Shown: positions 55,389-64,000 of the stretch, piece by piece | How the letters are laid out: every line of letters starts with the position of its first letter | Numbering within the stretch: the stretch's first letter is position 1 | From: Actinobaculum sp. 313 | Lineage (GTDB): Bacteria > Actinomycetota > Actinomycetes > Actinomycetales > Actinomycetaceae | NCBI RefSeq assembly: GCF_003073475.1 | Contig: NZ_CP029033.1 | Coordinates: 1,674,001-1,738,000 of the forward strand | DNA length: 64,000 nucleotides | Direction of reading: 5' to 3' | The notes under the pieces: generated by a model | Database searches by the model: none | Told to the model about the DNA's origin: nothing | The model's input: the letters and a program-made list of their open reading frames with translations, nothing else | Translations under genes and position numbers: made by a program

Positions 55389-56927
55389 TTAGGCCGACCC
55401 TGCGCCCACACGCAGGCTCGGCATTCCGATTGTGACCGGCGCGCGGCCCTCCGCCTCGGCGGTCAAGCGCGCGGTGAGGCGTTCCCGTTGCTCCCACGCA
55501 TCACCGGCACGGGTACGTCGAATCTCGAACAAGCCTCCGCTCAGTGCCGAGTCCGCAACCAGATGATGCGGTGCACCATGAGTCACCTCGGCGCGAATCA
55601 TGTCGCCCGGTCGGGGCGGTTGCGCCAGCGCCGTCGGAAGAGCAACGTGCACGAGTCGATTATCAGCCGCACGGCCCGAGACGCGTGCGGTGGCGCCGTC
55701 TTTGCGCCCCTCACCATGCGACACAAGAACATCGACGACGTGCCCCTCCAGTTTCTCGTTCTCCTCCGTCGAGATTCGTTCCTGCAGTTCAATGAGACGC
55801 CGATACCGATCCGCAACAACATCGGCTGGAACTTGGTCGTTCATATCCGCCGCGGGTGTTCCCGGGCGCGGAGAGTACACGAAGGTGAAGGCGGAAGAGA
55901 ACCGCGACTGCTCGACCACTTCAAGGGTCCTCTGAAAATCACCATCCGTCTCGCCGGGAAAACCGACGATAATATCGGTTGTAATCGCGGCTTGCGGGAT
56001 TGCCTCCCGCACACGGTCGAGTATGCCGAGGAACTTGGCGGAACGGTAGGAACGCCGCATCAGCCGCAGGATACGGTCCGACCCCGACTGTAGCGGCATA
56101 TGGAGCGACGGCATGACATTAGGCGTCTGCGCCATGGCGGCAATGACGTCGTCGGTGAAAGCCGCCGGGTGCGGAGATGTGAAACGTACCCTCTCCAGAC
56201 CCTCGATACTGCCGCATGCGCGTAACAGACCCGCGAACGCGTGCCGGTCTCCGAACCCAACGCCATACGAGTTGACGTTCTGACCGAGCAGCGTAACCTC
56301 AATGGCGCCCTCGGCAACTACCGCCTCCACCTCGGAGAGAATCTCCGCGGGCCGCCGATCCCGCTCTTTTCCGCGCAAGTGCGGGACGATGCAAAAGGTG
56401 CAGGTGTTGTTGCAACCGACCGAGATCGACACCCACGCCGCGTACGCCGATTCTCGATGGGACGGCAAAGTGGAGGGAAAAACCTTCAGTGACTCCTCGA
56501 TCTCCACCGCGGCCTCTTTGTTGTGCCGTGCCCGATCAAGCAGCGCAGGAAGCACGTCAAGATTATGTGTTCCGAGTACCGCATCCACCCAGGGCGCGCG
56601 GTCGACGATCTTACCCCGCATTTGCTGGGCCAGGCATCCTCCTACCGCAATCTGCATATCGGGGCGCTCTCGCTTCACAGCCGCCAGTTGGCCAAGATTG
56701 CCGAACAGCTTTGTCGCCGCATTCTCCCGGACCGAGCACGTGTTGATAACGACGACGTCGGCGCCCTCGTCGCCGGCGTCGGTTGCTCGTGCAGCCTTCT
56801 CTGGGACCAGGGAAACCGGAACATAGCCGGCCGAGTCTAGAAGCCCGGCCAGACGTTCCGAGTCATGGACATTCATCTGGCATCCGAGGGTGCGGATGGC
56901 GTAGGTACGCGGAAGTTGTGCAGACAT
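55389..56927 (-). CDS. miaB: tRNA-2-methylthio-N6-dimethylallyladenosine synthase MiaB
   Basis: Radical SAM methylthiotransferase adding the 2-methylthio group to i6A37 made by MiaA. The 512-residue protein has the N-terminal cluster-binding domain ([18 protein letters not shown], then [10 protein letters not shown] and [10 protein letters not shown] with the three Cys), the radical SAM motif CNNTCTFC in [17 protein letters not shown], and a C-terminal TRAM domain ([20 protein letters not shown]). Start ATG 56927 ([13 protein letters not shown]); a longer frame into recX is unlikely. Follows recX by 11 bp. Confidence 0.96.
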   Translation of the reverse strand: MSAQLPRTYAIRTLGCQMNVHDSERLAGLLDSAGYVPVSLVPEKAARATDAGDEGADVVVINTCSVRENAATKLFGNLGQLAAVKRERPDMQIAVGGCLAQQMRGKIVDRAPWVDAVLGTHNLDVLPALLDRARHNKEAAVEIEESLKVFPSTLPSHRESAYAAWVSISVGCNNTCTFCIVPHLRGKERDRRPAEILSEVEAVVAEGAIEVTLLGQNVNSYGVGFGDRHAFAGLLRACGSIEGLERVRFTSPHPAAFTDDVIAAMAQTPNVMPSLHMPLQSGSDRILRLMRRSYRSAKFLGILDRVREAIPQAAITTDIIVGFPGETDGDFQRTLEVVEQSRFSSAFTFVYSPRPGTPAADMNDQVPADVVADRYRRLIELQERISTEENEKLEGHVVDVLVSHGEGRKDGATARVSGRAADNRLVHVALPTALAQPPRPGDMIRAEVTHGAPHHLVADSALSGGLFEIRRTRAGDAWEQRERLTARLTAEAEGRAPVTIGMPSLRVGAGSA

Positions 56928-56938
56928 CGCGAATAAGT

Positions 56939-57589
56939 TTAGCCGAGTCCGTCCTCGCAGGCAGAGTCGCCCGCACTTGCGAGCCTCGCCTCCGCCTTCC
57001 GTAAGGCATTCGTGCACTGCTCGGCAGAAAAACCACGCCGTGCCAGTGCGGCGTATACGCGCCGACGTAAGGTCTGGGGATTACCGGTGCCGACGCGCAG
57101 TTTACGCAACGCCAGTTCGACCGCTGCCGCGTCCTCATCTTCTTCACCGATGGCGCTGAGGGCACGTTCGGCCAAGTCGCCGTCAACACCCTTGCGGCGG
57201 AGTTCCTCCCGGATGGCACGCCGGGAGGCCCCGCGAGCCGCAAACCGGCTCCGCGTGAGCACCTGGGCGAAATGGGCGTCGTCGATCAGTCCGATACTCT
57301 CAAACTGATCGAGAGTCTCCTCGGCAATTTGCTCTTGCACATCGCGCCGACGCAATGCATCCGCTAGTTGCGCACGTGACCGATCCATCATTGCCAGCTG
57401 CCGCATGACGATGGCATGCGCCCGCGATCTCTCCTCTTCACGCGTTTCCGCCTCTACCTCGCCTCCCGTTTGGAGGTCGGGTTGCGGCTGCGCCGCTGTA
57501 CAGCGCCCGTTGGCGTGTTTACAAGGCTCCGCGCCACTACGGCTCGACGTGCCGTTCTTCCAATTGGCACGTCGGGTGGACTCCACCAT
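56939..57589 (-). CDS. recX: RecA regulatory protein RecX
   Basis: A 216-residue helical protein that binds and modulates RecA filaments. Three-helix repeats are visible: [40 protein letters not shown], and [20 protein letters not shown] with [13 protein letters not shown]. The first 55 residues are polar and poorly conserved, so translation may begin downstream of 57589. It sits immediately after recA on the same strand, the usual arrangement. Confidence 0.9.
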   Translation of the reverse strand: MVESTRRANWKNGTSSRSGAEPCKHANGRCTAAQPQPDLQTGGEVEAETREEERSRAHAIVMRQLAMMDRSRAQLADALRRRDVQEQIAEETLDQFESIGLIDDAHFAQVLTRSRFAARGASRRAIREELRRKGVDGDLAERALSAIGEEDEDAAAVELALRKLRVGTGNPQTLRRRVYAALARRGFSAEQCTNALRKAEARLASAGDSACEDGLG

Positions 57590-58668
57590 TAGAAATCAAC
57601 CATTGCGGGTTCACCCGCCCTTGATCTGCGAGAACGCTTTCTCCACCCTCTGGCGCAGCATCGGGATCCGGAATAACGCCAACCTTGATAAGGATCTTGC
57701 GCTCGATCTCATCAGTCATCTCCGGATTGTCCTTGAGGAACTGACGAACCTTTTCCTTGCCCTGTCCGAGTTGATCACCCTCGTAGGTGTACCACGCACC
57801 AGACTTGCGTACCACTCCCAGGTCAGCCCCCATATCGATGACACCGCCTTCGCGCGAGATTCCCTGCCCGTAAAGGATGTCAAACTCCGCCTGCTTAAAA
57901 GGCGGGGCCATCTTGTTCTTGACCACCTTGACCCGGGTGCGATTGCCGACAGCGTCACCGCTATCCTTCAGAGACTCGCCCGCCGCACATCCAGGCGCAC
58001 CGACGCGTAAAATTTGAGAGCCTTGCCACCTGTTGTGGTCTCCGGATTACCGAAGAAAACGCCGATCTTCTCACGAAGCTGGTTGATGAAAATCGCGGTG
58101 GTACCCGAGGCTGACAATGCTCCGGTGATCTTACGCAGTGCCTGACTCATCAATCGCGCCTGTAGACCGACGTGCGAATCCCCCATCTCGCCTTCAATTT
58201 CCGCCTTCGGGACCAGCGCCGCAACCGAGTCAATGACGATAATATCCAGCGCGCCGGAACGAATGAGCATGTCCATAATTTCCAAGGCCTGCTCGCCGGT
58301 ATCCGGCTGCGACACGATCAACGCATCCGTATCCACACCCAACTTCTTGGCATATTCCGGGTCAAGGGCGTGCTCCGCATCGATAAAGGCCGCGATGCCA
58401 CCGGCCTTTTGCGCGTTAGCCACCGCATGCAGGGCAACGGTGGTCTTACCCGACGACTCCGGTCCATATACTTCGACAATACGCCCGCGCGGAAGCCCAC
58501 CAATGCCAAGCGCGATGTCAAGCGCGATGGAACCAGTGGGATCACCTGTACGCGTGTCTGCACGCGATCTCCCAATCGCATGACGGAGCCCTTGCCGAAC
58601 TGGCGGTCAATCTGTGCCAATGCGGCATCGAGTGCCTTACTACGATCTTCAGTCTTGGCTGCTGCCAT
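57537..58668 (-). CDS. recA: Recombinase RecA, at least two one-base deletions
   Basis: Strand-exchange ATPase and LexA co-protease. The N-terminus ([20 protein letters not shown]) loses frame near 58563. The next frame encodes [18 protein letters not shown], the Walker A motif GPESSGKTT and [19 protein letters not shown], up to [11 protein letters not shown], where a second base is missing at 57979-57981. The third frame reads [20 protein letters not shown] onward. That frame ends at 57537; shifting by one base near 57646 would instead give [10 protein letters not shown] and a stop at 57611, for about 352 residues, closer to the family length. No intein is present. ATG 58668 has AAAGGA upstream. 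Confidence 0.93.
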
Positions 58669-58847
58669 CGTTATTCCTTTACTCATGCCGCTCGCCGCGG
58701 CGCTGGACAGAACAGGTCTTCACACGGCGCTCCCCTCACCGAGGAACCTTCCGAGATCACGCTATGCCCGACCTCCGACATATTTCAGGGTGTGAACCAT
58801 GTACTGTGGACAGGTCTCACCTCTGGCGACCTGTTGATAATGCTACA

Positions 58848-58863
58848 GCGAACAGACGTTCGA
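58848..58863 (-). promoter_or_regulatory. LexA (SOS) box upstream of recA
   Basis: On the recA strand TCGAACGTCTGTTCGC, a near-perfect TCGAAC-N4-GTTCGA operator, about 180 bp before the recA ATG. An AT-rich TAGCATTAT follows within 10 bp and may be the -10 region, so the transcript would have a long untranslated leader. Lies 57 bp downstream of the DUF3046 gene end. Confidence 0.85.
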
Positions 58864-58920
58864 AAGCGACACGTCGGGAGGCGTGTTGCCCACCTCCGAC
58901 TTCAGCGCACGAGGCTCCTC

Positions 58921-59160
58921 TCAGTGCGTCAGATCGTCGCGATCCTCAGGCTTCACACGATGGATAAAGCGATATGAATCGGGTAGGTCCATGGCCGTGC
59001 ATAGTTCATTCCATACCCGTTGCGGATTGACACCGGCGTCAATGGCCTGCAAAGGGCTGCGACCGTCTAGTGAAGACAGGACAAGATCTTGCATCAACGA
59101 ACGACCGCGGCCGCCTGGAAAGGTCCAGTCAACCGCGGTCCAAAACTCCGACTCGCGCAC
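58921..59160 (-). CDS. DUF3046 protein
   Basis: A 79-residue actinobacterial protein of unknown function, homologous in type and position to M. tuberculosis Rv2738c, next to recA. Conserved stretches are MRESEFWTAVDWTFPGGRGR, LVLSSLDGRSPLQAIDAGVN and the PRVWNEL-like PQRVWNELCTAMDLP. The GTG at 59160 overlaps the clgR stop by one base (TAGTG), so the two are translationally coupled. Confidence 0.9.
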   Translation of the reverse strand: MRESEFWTAVDWTFPGGRGRSLMQDLVLSSLDGRSPLQAIDAGVNPQRVWNELCTAMDLPDSYRFIHRVKPEDRDDLTH

Positions 59161-59560
59161 TATCGTTTCGCCAACTCCGCGCGGACGAGTTCGTCCGGCA
59201 CTTCATCGGGAATACGCATATGCGGGGGCACACGGCCCTCAGACAAATCAATCCGATCAGCCACCAACCGCAGTACATGGCTCAGTGGCACATTGAGCGC
59301 TCGGCAGATAGATGCGAGCAACTCAGAAGAAGCTTCCTTCTGACCGCGTTCCACTTCCGAAAGGTATCCAAGCGAAACGCGAGCGTCCGAGGAAACCTCG
59401 CGCAAGGTGCGGCCCTGCCGTTGACGGTATGCGCGCAGCACCTCACCCAATTCGCGCCGCAGCAGCGCTTGCCCGCAGGAACATGCGTGGCAGCCTCAGG
59501 CGCAATGCGTGTTGGGCCGTCATTTTTCCGGTTTACGCCGGTACGTAGCTCCATGGTCAT
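59160..59560 (-). CDS. clgR: XRE-family transcriptional activator ClgR, one-base deletion
   Basis: Regulator of clp protease and stress genes in actinobacteria. The helix-turn-helix region is [20 protein letters not shown], followed by the diagnostic [20 protein letters not shown] and [17 protein letters not shown]. The N-terminal part is in another frame because a C run at 59472-59474 is one short; the corrected junction is [17 protein letters not shown]. Corrected length is about 133 from ATG 59560. The C-terminus lacks the terminal Ala-Ala degron typical of ClgR; it ends AELAKR. A dyad at 59617-59653 may be its operator. Confidence 0.9.
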
Positions 59561-59616
59561 CACTTTCTACAACGCGGCCGGGTTCTGTTATGTTCCCGGC
59601 ATCTTAACTTATCTCC

Positions 59617-59653
59617 GAAAGCTGAGTCACTACGACTCAACTCAGTCGCTTTC
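59617..59653. promoter_or_regulatory. Dyad upstream of clgR
   Basis: GAAAGCTGAGT (59617-59627) pairs with ACTCAG at 59640-59645 and CTTTC at 59649-59653, giving an 11-bp interrupted inverted repeat about 57 bp before the clgR start, next to a possible -10 TTAAGAT. Could be an operator for autoregulation or a transcript hairpin. Confidence 0.4.
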
Positions 59654-59775
59654 TGCCAGTGATAATTTCTATCAGCCCAGCCTGGAGGGATTCTGGGAAG
59701 AAGCGCGAGGGTAATCAGAATCTCACCACTGGCGTAAACAGCGTGGCTCCGCCAATCCGCAGCCGAGACGGCCCT

Positions 59776-60267
59776 TCAGGCGCCAAGAGTCAGGCGGCGG
59801 GCAAGGATCCGCACCGCTGCGTCAATCGCGGCCTGCCGTACTTCTGCGCGAGCTCCCAGCACATGCAGCAATTCGGCCTCCTCGCCCAGGCCACCCACAC
59901 AAGCAACCCACACCGTTCCGGCCTCATGCCCCTCGGCGGGTCCCGGCCCGGCCACGCCCGTCGTTGCCAAGGCAACATCCGCCGTCAGCAAACGACACGC
60001 CCCACGCGCCATTTGCAGCGCAACCTCACGGTCAACCGGTCCGGTCTCTTCCAACCTGCTCGTGGATACACCCAGAACGCTCGCCTTTGTATCCGTCGCA
60101 TAGGTTGTCACTCCCCCTCGCAGCACAGCAGACACACCGGGCACAGCAACAAAAGTCGCCATCAGAGCGCCACCGGTGAGTGATTCCGCGCAAGCCAACG
60201 AAAGATTCCGCCGCTCCAACTCCTCGACGACGGCGCGAACTGTATCCGTTGCCTCCGGCAGTGCCAT
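59776..60267 (-). CDS. cinA: CinA-family nicotinamide-nucleotide amidohydrolase
   Basis: A 163-residue stand-alone CinA C-terminal (PncC) domain, which deamidates NMN in other bacteria. Motifs are NLSLACAESLTGGALMATF, the VPGVSAVLRGGVTTYATDTK loop (20 residues shown) and ATTGVAGPGPAEGHEAGTVW. The N-terminal molybdopterin-binding domain of long CinA is absent. The ATG at 60267 lies 5 bp after pgsA. The same pgsA-cinA-clgR order is common in actinobacteria. Confidence 0.94.
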   Translation of the reverse strand: MALPEATDTVRAVVEELERRNLSLACAESLTGGALMATFVAVPGVSAVLRGGVTTYATDTKASVLGVSTSRLEETGPVDREVALQMARGACRLLTADVALATTGVAGPGPAEGHEAGTVWVACVGGLGEEAELLHVLGARAEVRQAAIDAAVRILARRLTLGA

Positions 60268-60272
60268 GCGCC

Positions 60273-60893
60273 TCAACTCTCCGTTCGAGGCGAGGAACCC
60301 GCCTGGCGTGAGATCCGTTGCGCATCCCGAATATATTGGATCGCCGAGACAATGGAGAAGTACAGCGCCACCGCCAGCAAGGCATAGGAAGCCCATACCA
60401 AGGCCTCGCCAAGGATGTGGGGAAGAAACGATCTCCATGGGATAAGCAGACCGGCAATTCCAAAGGATTGGAAGACCATCTTGATCTTTCCCCCGCGTCC
60501 GGCGGCCATCACTTCCCGTTTCACCATCGCCATGCGCATGGCGGTGATGCCGAGTTCCCGACCAATCATTACGATGGCGACCCACCACCACAACATGCCG
60601 TGCCACGACAACATGATCAGAGCGGAAGCCACCAACGCCTTATCCGCAATGGAGTCTGCGAGTTTACCAAAATTGGTCACGAGCCCACGCGAGCGTGCCA
60701 GATGACCATCCAATTTATCCGTTACAGCAGCAACGGCAAATACGGCCCATGCCGCCCACGCGTGCCCCGGCGTCGCCACCCAATACACGGCAACAAACAC
60801 CGGCACCAGCAAAAGCCGAATGACGGTCAAGACGTTGGCTATATTGAGCAGCGGTGCCGATTCACTGCCCGGCTCGCCCTGGGTTTTGTTCAC
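60273..60893 (-). CDS. pgsA: CDP-diacylglycerol--glycerol-3-phosphate 3-phosphatidyltransferase PgsA
   Basis: Integral membrane enzyme of 206 residues making phosphatidylglycerol phosphate. The CDP-alcohol phosphotransferase motif D-x2-D-G-x2-A-R-x8-G-x3-D-x3-D is complete in DKLDGHLARSRGL and GKLADSIADK. About five hydrophobic segments fit the family, and NIANVLTVIRLLLVPVFV is the usual N-terminal helix. Located 22 bp after ftsK and followed by cinA. Confidence 0.94.
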   Translation of the reverse strand: MNKTQGEPGSESAPLLNIANVLTVIRLLLVPVFVAVYWVATPGHAWAAWAVFAVAAVTDKLDGHLARSRGLVTNFGKLADSIADKALVASALIMLSWHGMLWWWVAIVMIGRELGITAMRMAMVKREVMAAGRGGKIKMVFQSFGIAGLLIPWRSFLPHILGEALVWASYALLAVALYFSIVSAIQYIRDAQRISRQAGSSPRTES

Positions 60894-60915
60894 TCTTCCA
60901 CCTTACAGCCTGCTC

Positions 60916-63713
60916 CTAACGTCCGGTGAGTTGCCAGGCGTCTTCTCCGGATTCTCCTTCAGGATCGTCCTCGTCGTACCAGTTTTGCGCTATGGGCTCC
61001 GTTGGGGCGGCCGGATCACCCGCGTACCGGTCATACATTCGACCAGCACCGTCGTGCCCGTCGGAAGTGGGCAGCACCTGAGTCCGCCCGGCAGTGTCCG
61101 CGTCCGGGCCGACGTGGCCGTCGCCGTCGTGCGAATCGGTATACGCATCCGCATAGTCATCCTGGTAGTCCGCGGTAGTCTCATCGGAGGAGTCCTCTCC
61201 AGAAGCCGCATTGTCATGGATTGACACATCCTCGCCACGCAGCATCGCCAGACAGTCCTCCAGTTGCTCCGGGCTCACAAGCACCTGGCGCGCCTTCGAT
61301 CCTTCCGACGGCCCCACAATTTCGTATTGCTCCAGCAGGTCCATCATTCGGCCAGCTTTAGCGAAACCGATACGCAGCTTGCGCTGCAACATGGATGTCG
61401 AACCGAACTGGGTTGTAACCACCAACTCCGCTGCCTGCAGTAATACCTCAAGGTCTTCGCCGATCTCCTCACGCTGCTTCTTCTGCTCCTGCACCTGCTC
61501 GAAGTCGTCGCGGTAGTGGGGCGAGAGCTGCGCTTTGACATGCCGCACGACCTTCTCTATTTCGTCCTCATCCACCCAGGCGCCCTGCAAGCGAATCGGT
61601 TTTGAGGCCCCGGCGGGCATGAAGAGCGCGTCACCCTGCCCAATCAGCTTTTCTGCGCCGGACATGTCAAGAATCGTCCGAGAGTCGGCCAGCGACGATG
61701 TCATGAAGGCCAGACGGGAAGGGATATTCGCCTTGATCAGACCCGTCACCACGTCTACGGACGGCCGCTGGGTGGCGAGCACAAGGTGGATACCGGCGGC
61801 GCGTGCAAGCTGGGTGATGCGTTGAATGGATGCTTCCACATCGCGCGGTGCCACCATCATCAAGTCCGCCAACTCGTCCACCACTACGAGCAGATACGGG
61901 TAGGGGGCAAGAGTGCGATGCGGGTCATGTGCGGTGATGCTTCCGTCGCGTACACCCGCGTTGAAGTCATTGATGTTCTTGACGTGGTATGCCGCCATGT
62001 CGTCATAGCGCGCATCCATCTCCTTCACGACCCATTCGAGCGCCTCCGCCGCCTTCTTCGGATTCGTGATAATCGGAGTGATGAGATGCGGAATCCCGGC
62101 ATAGATGGTCAGTTCCACCCGCTTCGGATCAACAAGAATCATACGCACCTGGTCGGGGGTGGCACGCATCATAATTGACGTGATCATCGAATTAATGAAG
62201 GAGGACTTGCCGGCACCGGTTGCGCCCGCTACCAGCAGATGCGGCATCTTGGCCAGGTTCGCGACCACGAATTGGCCCTGCACGTTCTTTCCAACACCCA
62301 CTGTCAGCGGGTGGGATGCCTTCTGCGCCACGGGCGAACGGAGAACGTCACCCAACAGCACCGTCTCACGATCCGTGTTCGGAATCTCAATACCAATGGC
62401 GGACTTTCCAGGAATCGGCGAGAGTATACGCACATCGGCCGAGGCGACGGCGTAGGCAATGTTCTTCGACAGTGCTGTGATGCGCTCGACCTTGACTCCC
62501 GGGCCAAGTTCGACCTCGTACTGGGTGACCGTGGGTCCACGGGAGAAGCCGACGACCTGTGCGTCGATACTGAAATCGGTGAATACCTGCGAAAGCTGGG
62601 CTACCACCTTCTCGTTCGCGGAAGTGCGTTCCTTGTGCGGTGCCCCCTGCTTGAGATCGGCCATCTCCGGCAAGCGGTACACCACCGAGGGATCTAAGGC
62701 CAGCTGCTGGCCGCTGACCGCCCCGGAGCGATCTCCGGTGCCGGGAGGGAATCGGCGGCCTTCGCGCGCAAAGCGGCTTGCGAACCAATCACGATGGGCC
62801 GCGTCGCTTCGTGCTGCCGCTCCGCCTGGTCACCGTCCGCATGTGACACGGTGGGCGGTGTGAGCGCCGCGGTGCCCGTAGCCGATAGGCCGCCACCCTG
62901 TTTACCGTGAAGCTTGCCCTTGCCGCGTGGCCGGGATGCCTCCGGCGGGGTCTGCTCGGGAGAGTCAGGCGGCGGCGTATCCAGTACTTCCGTGGCTGCA
63001 GGCTGCTGCGAACGACGCCGCCGCGGCAGCAACCGAGTGGAGGAACTGGTGCCGTCGACCTCATGTGCTTGTTCATAGGGAACCGACGCCGAGGTGCCGC
63101 GGTTCGCCTTGGGCTCCCGTGCCGGGGCCTCGCCGGCGTCGGACCGACGACGATTCCCGAACAACCGGCCGAACAACTCGCCAAGCGTTGTATTGGTCAT
63201 GTAGATCACGGCGAAGACGAGCAGCAGAACCAGAACCGGAATGGCACCGTATGCAGATAGCAGTGTTGTCAATGCACCGCCAACGGCCCATCCGAGCAGC
63301 CCACCCGCGCGCTCGACGCCGTCGAAGTCTGTCAGTGGACTGGGAGTACCCAACACGACATGCAGAATCCCGGTGGTTGATACGACGATAAGGGCGATGC
63401 CAATCGCAACTCTGCGGTTGGCACCTTCGGGAGACTTACGGAAGAACTGAACCGCGAGCCACAGTAACAGCACCGGCACGAGGACGGCGACCCAGCCCAG
63501 TAGGCCCGCCGTCGCATGGTGGATGGCAGCACCGAGAATGCCAGAGAGCTGGAACCACTCTCGCAGCGCCACAATGATCGCCAGCGCAAGCAGGGCAAGT
63601 GCAACACCGTCGCGGCGCACGCCACTGATGGGCGCACGCCGCTGGCTCTCGGCCCGCTGCGATCGGTTGGCCGCAGATTCTTTCTTTCCACTCGAAGGCT
63701 TGCGTGGACTCAC
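60916..63713 (-). CDS. ftsK: DNA translocase FtsK, one-base deletion
   Basis: Septal DNA pump coordinating chromosome segregation and division. The N-terminal part (from ATG 63713) has four transmembrane helices (first [14 protein letters not shown]) and a Pro/Ser-rich linker. It loses frame at the C run 62721-62724; the corrected junction is [20 protein letters not shown]. The motor domain has Walker [16 protein letters not shown], Walker [15 protein letters not shown], and [20 protein letters not shown]. The gamma DNA-reading domain ([20 protein letters not shown]) is followed by an acidic tail. Corrected length is about 932. Confidence 0.95.
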
Positions 63714-63876
63714 GTTGTGAACCCTATCGCTGTGAGGTGGGCCCGCGATAGTGGCACGCCGCCTTCAGAAGGTGGAAATGGCTCACACTGCGGTCGCCAA
63801 ATGGCGGAAATCCGCCGGTAAGCCGCATACCTACCGACGGATTCCCGCAGATTAGAGTTGCTGTGCGTCACTGCGG

Positions 63877-64000
63877 TCAGTCACGTTCCTCTTGCCGCCG
63901 AACGCGCGGAGCGCCTCCCAAGCCGTGGAGGATTCCCAGCACGAGTGCGACGAGCACTCCGACGGACGTTCCGCCCCACACATCCACATCCAGCCCCAGC
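63877..64000 (-). CDS. 3' end of a membrane-protein gene (runs off right edge)
   Basis: The last 40 codons of a minus-strand gene: LGLDVDVWGG, then the hydrophobic Gly-rich helix TSVGVLVALVLGILHGLGG, and a charged end (RVRRQEERD) with a TGA at 63877-63879. Too little is visible to name a family. A gap of 163 bp separates it from ftsK; the gap shows no clear hairpin. Confidence 0.6.
   Translation of the reverse strand, partial: LGLDVDVWGGTSVGVLVALVLGILHGLGGAPRVRRQEERD

Noticed and set aside
57537-58668. RecA intein, as in M. tuberculosis
   Set aside because: No insertion is present; the recA interruptions are single-base shifts and the total length is that of an intein-free RecA.

Overview
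The window comes from an actinobacterial chromosome of moderate GC content. It carries a division and cell-wall (dcw) cluster without ftsA, followed by pgeF, sepF, yggT and wag31/divIVA. It also carries the nrdR - LysM protein - lexA block and the miaA/miaB/recX/recA/DUF3046/clgR/cinA/pgsA/ftsK block in the order known from Mycobacterium and relatives. MurE has DDPH where diaminopimelate-adding enzymes have DNPR, and dapF is missing from its usual place between miaA and hflX. Both fit a lysine- or ornithine-type wall as in Actinomycetaceae, but the genus is not identifiable from sequence alone.

Layout. 1-23107, minus strand: a long translation-coupled run, read right to left, mraZ, rsmH, ftsL, ftsI, murE, murF, mraY, murD, ftsW, murG, murC, ftsQ, ftsZ, pgeF, sepF, yggT, wag31, lspA, rluD, a GNAT gene and the 5' two-thirds of dnaE. 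A triple 10-bp-spaced repeat in front of mraZ looks like the MraZ operator. 23735-32245: DUF3040, dinB, a spermidine-synthase-like gene, a PAC2 protein, a HelD/HelR-type helicase and serA. 32400-42780: an accessory island of type-VII-secretion-like proteins (a 549-aa WXG-like protein with a Gly/Arg repeat, a DUF4352-like membrane protein, a 113-aa helical protein with a YxxxE motif, an 897-aa WXG-domain protein), a 729-aa membrane-anchored paralog of the latter, an IS3-family element, and a broken third paralog. 43024-49076: fadD with a long C-terminal extension, nrdR, an SOS-controlled LysM protein, lexA, ldh. 49157-64000, minus strand except one methyltransferase: dinG-like helicase, hflX, methyltransferase, DUF817, miaA, miaB, recX, recA, DUF3046, clgR, cinA, pgsA, ftsK and the end of a membrane-protein gene.

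Data quality. At least fifteen one-base deletions, nearly all in G/C runs, interrupt eleven genes (ftsZ, murD x2, murF x2, murE, ftsI x2, recA x2, ftsK, ldh, helR, clgR, DUF817). Most of these are essential, so the pattern points to homopolymer under-calling in the assembly rather than gene decay. I annotate these as single genes with frameshifts. The transposase orfB and the third island paralog look genuinely decayed.

The genes work together as three core machines: septum and wall synthesis (MurC-G, MraY, FtsW/I/Q/L/Z, SepF, Wag31, FtsK); SOS response (LexA, RecA, RecX, and the LysM protein as a probable division checkpoint, with LexA boxes seen upstream); and translation or tRNA maintenance (MiaA, MiaB, RluD, RsmH, HflX). 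The island is the only region that looks accessory and not well explained.
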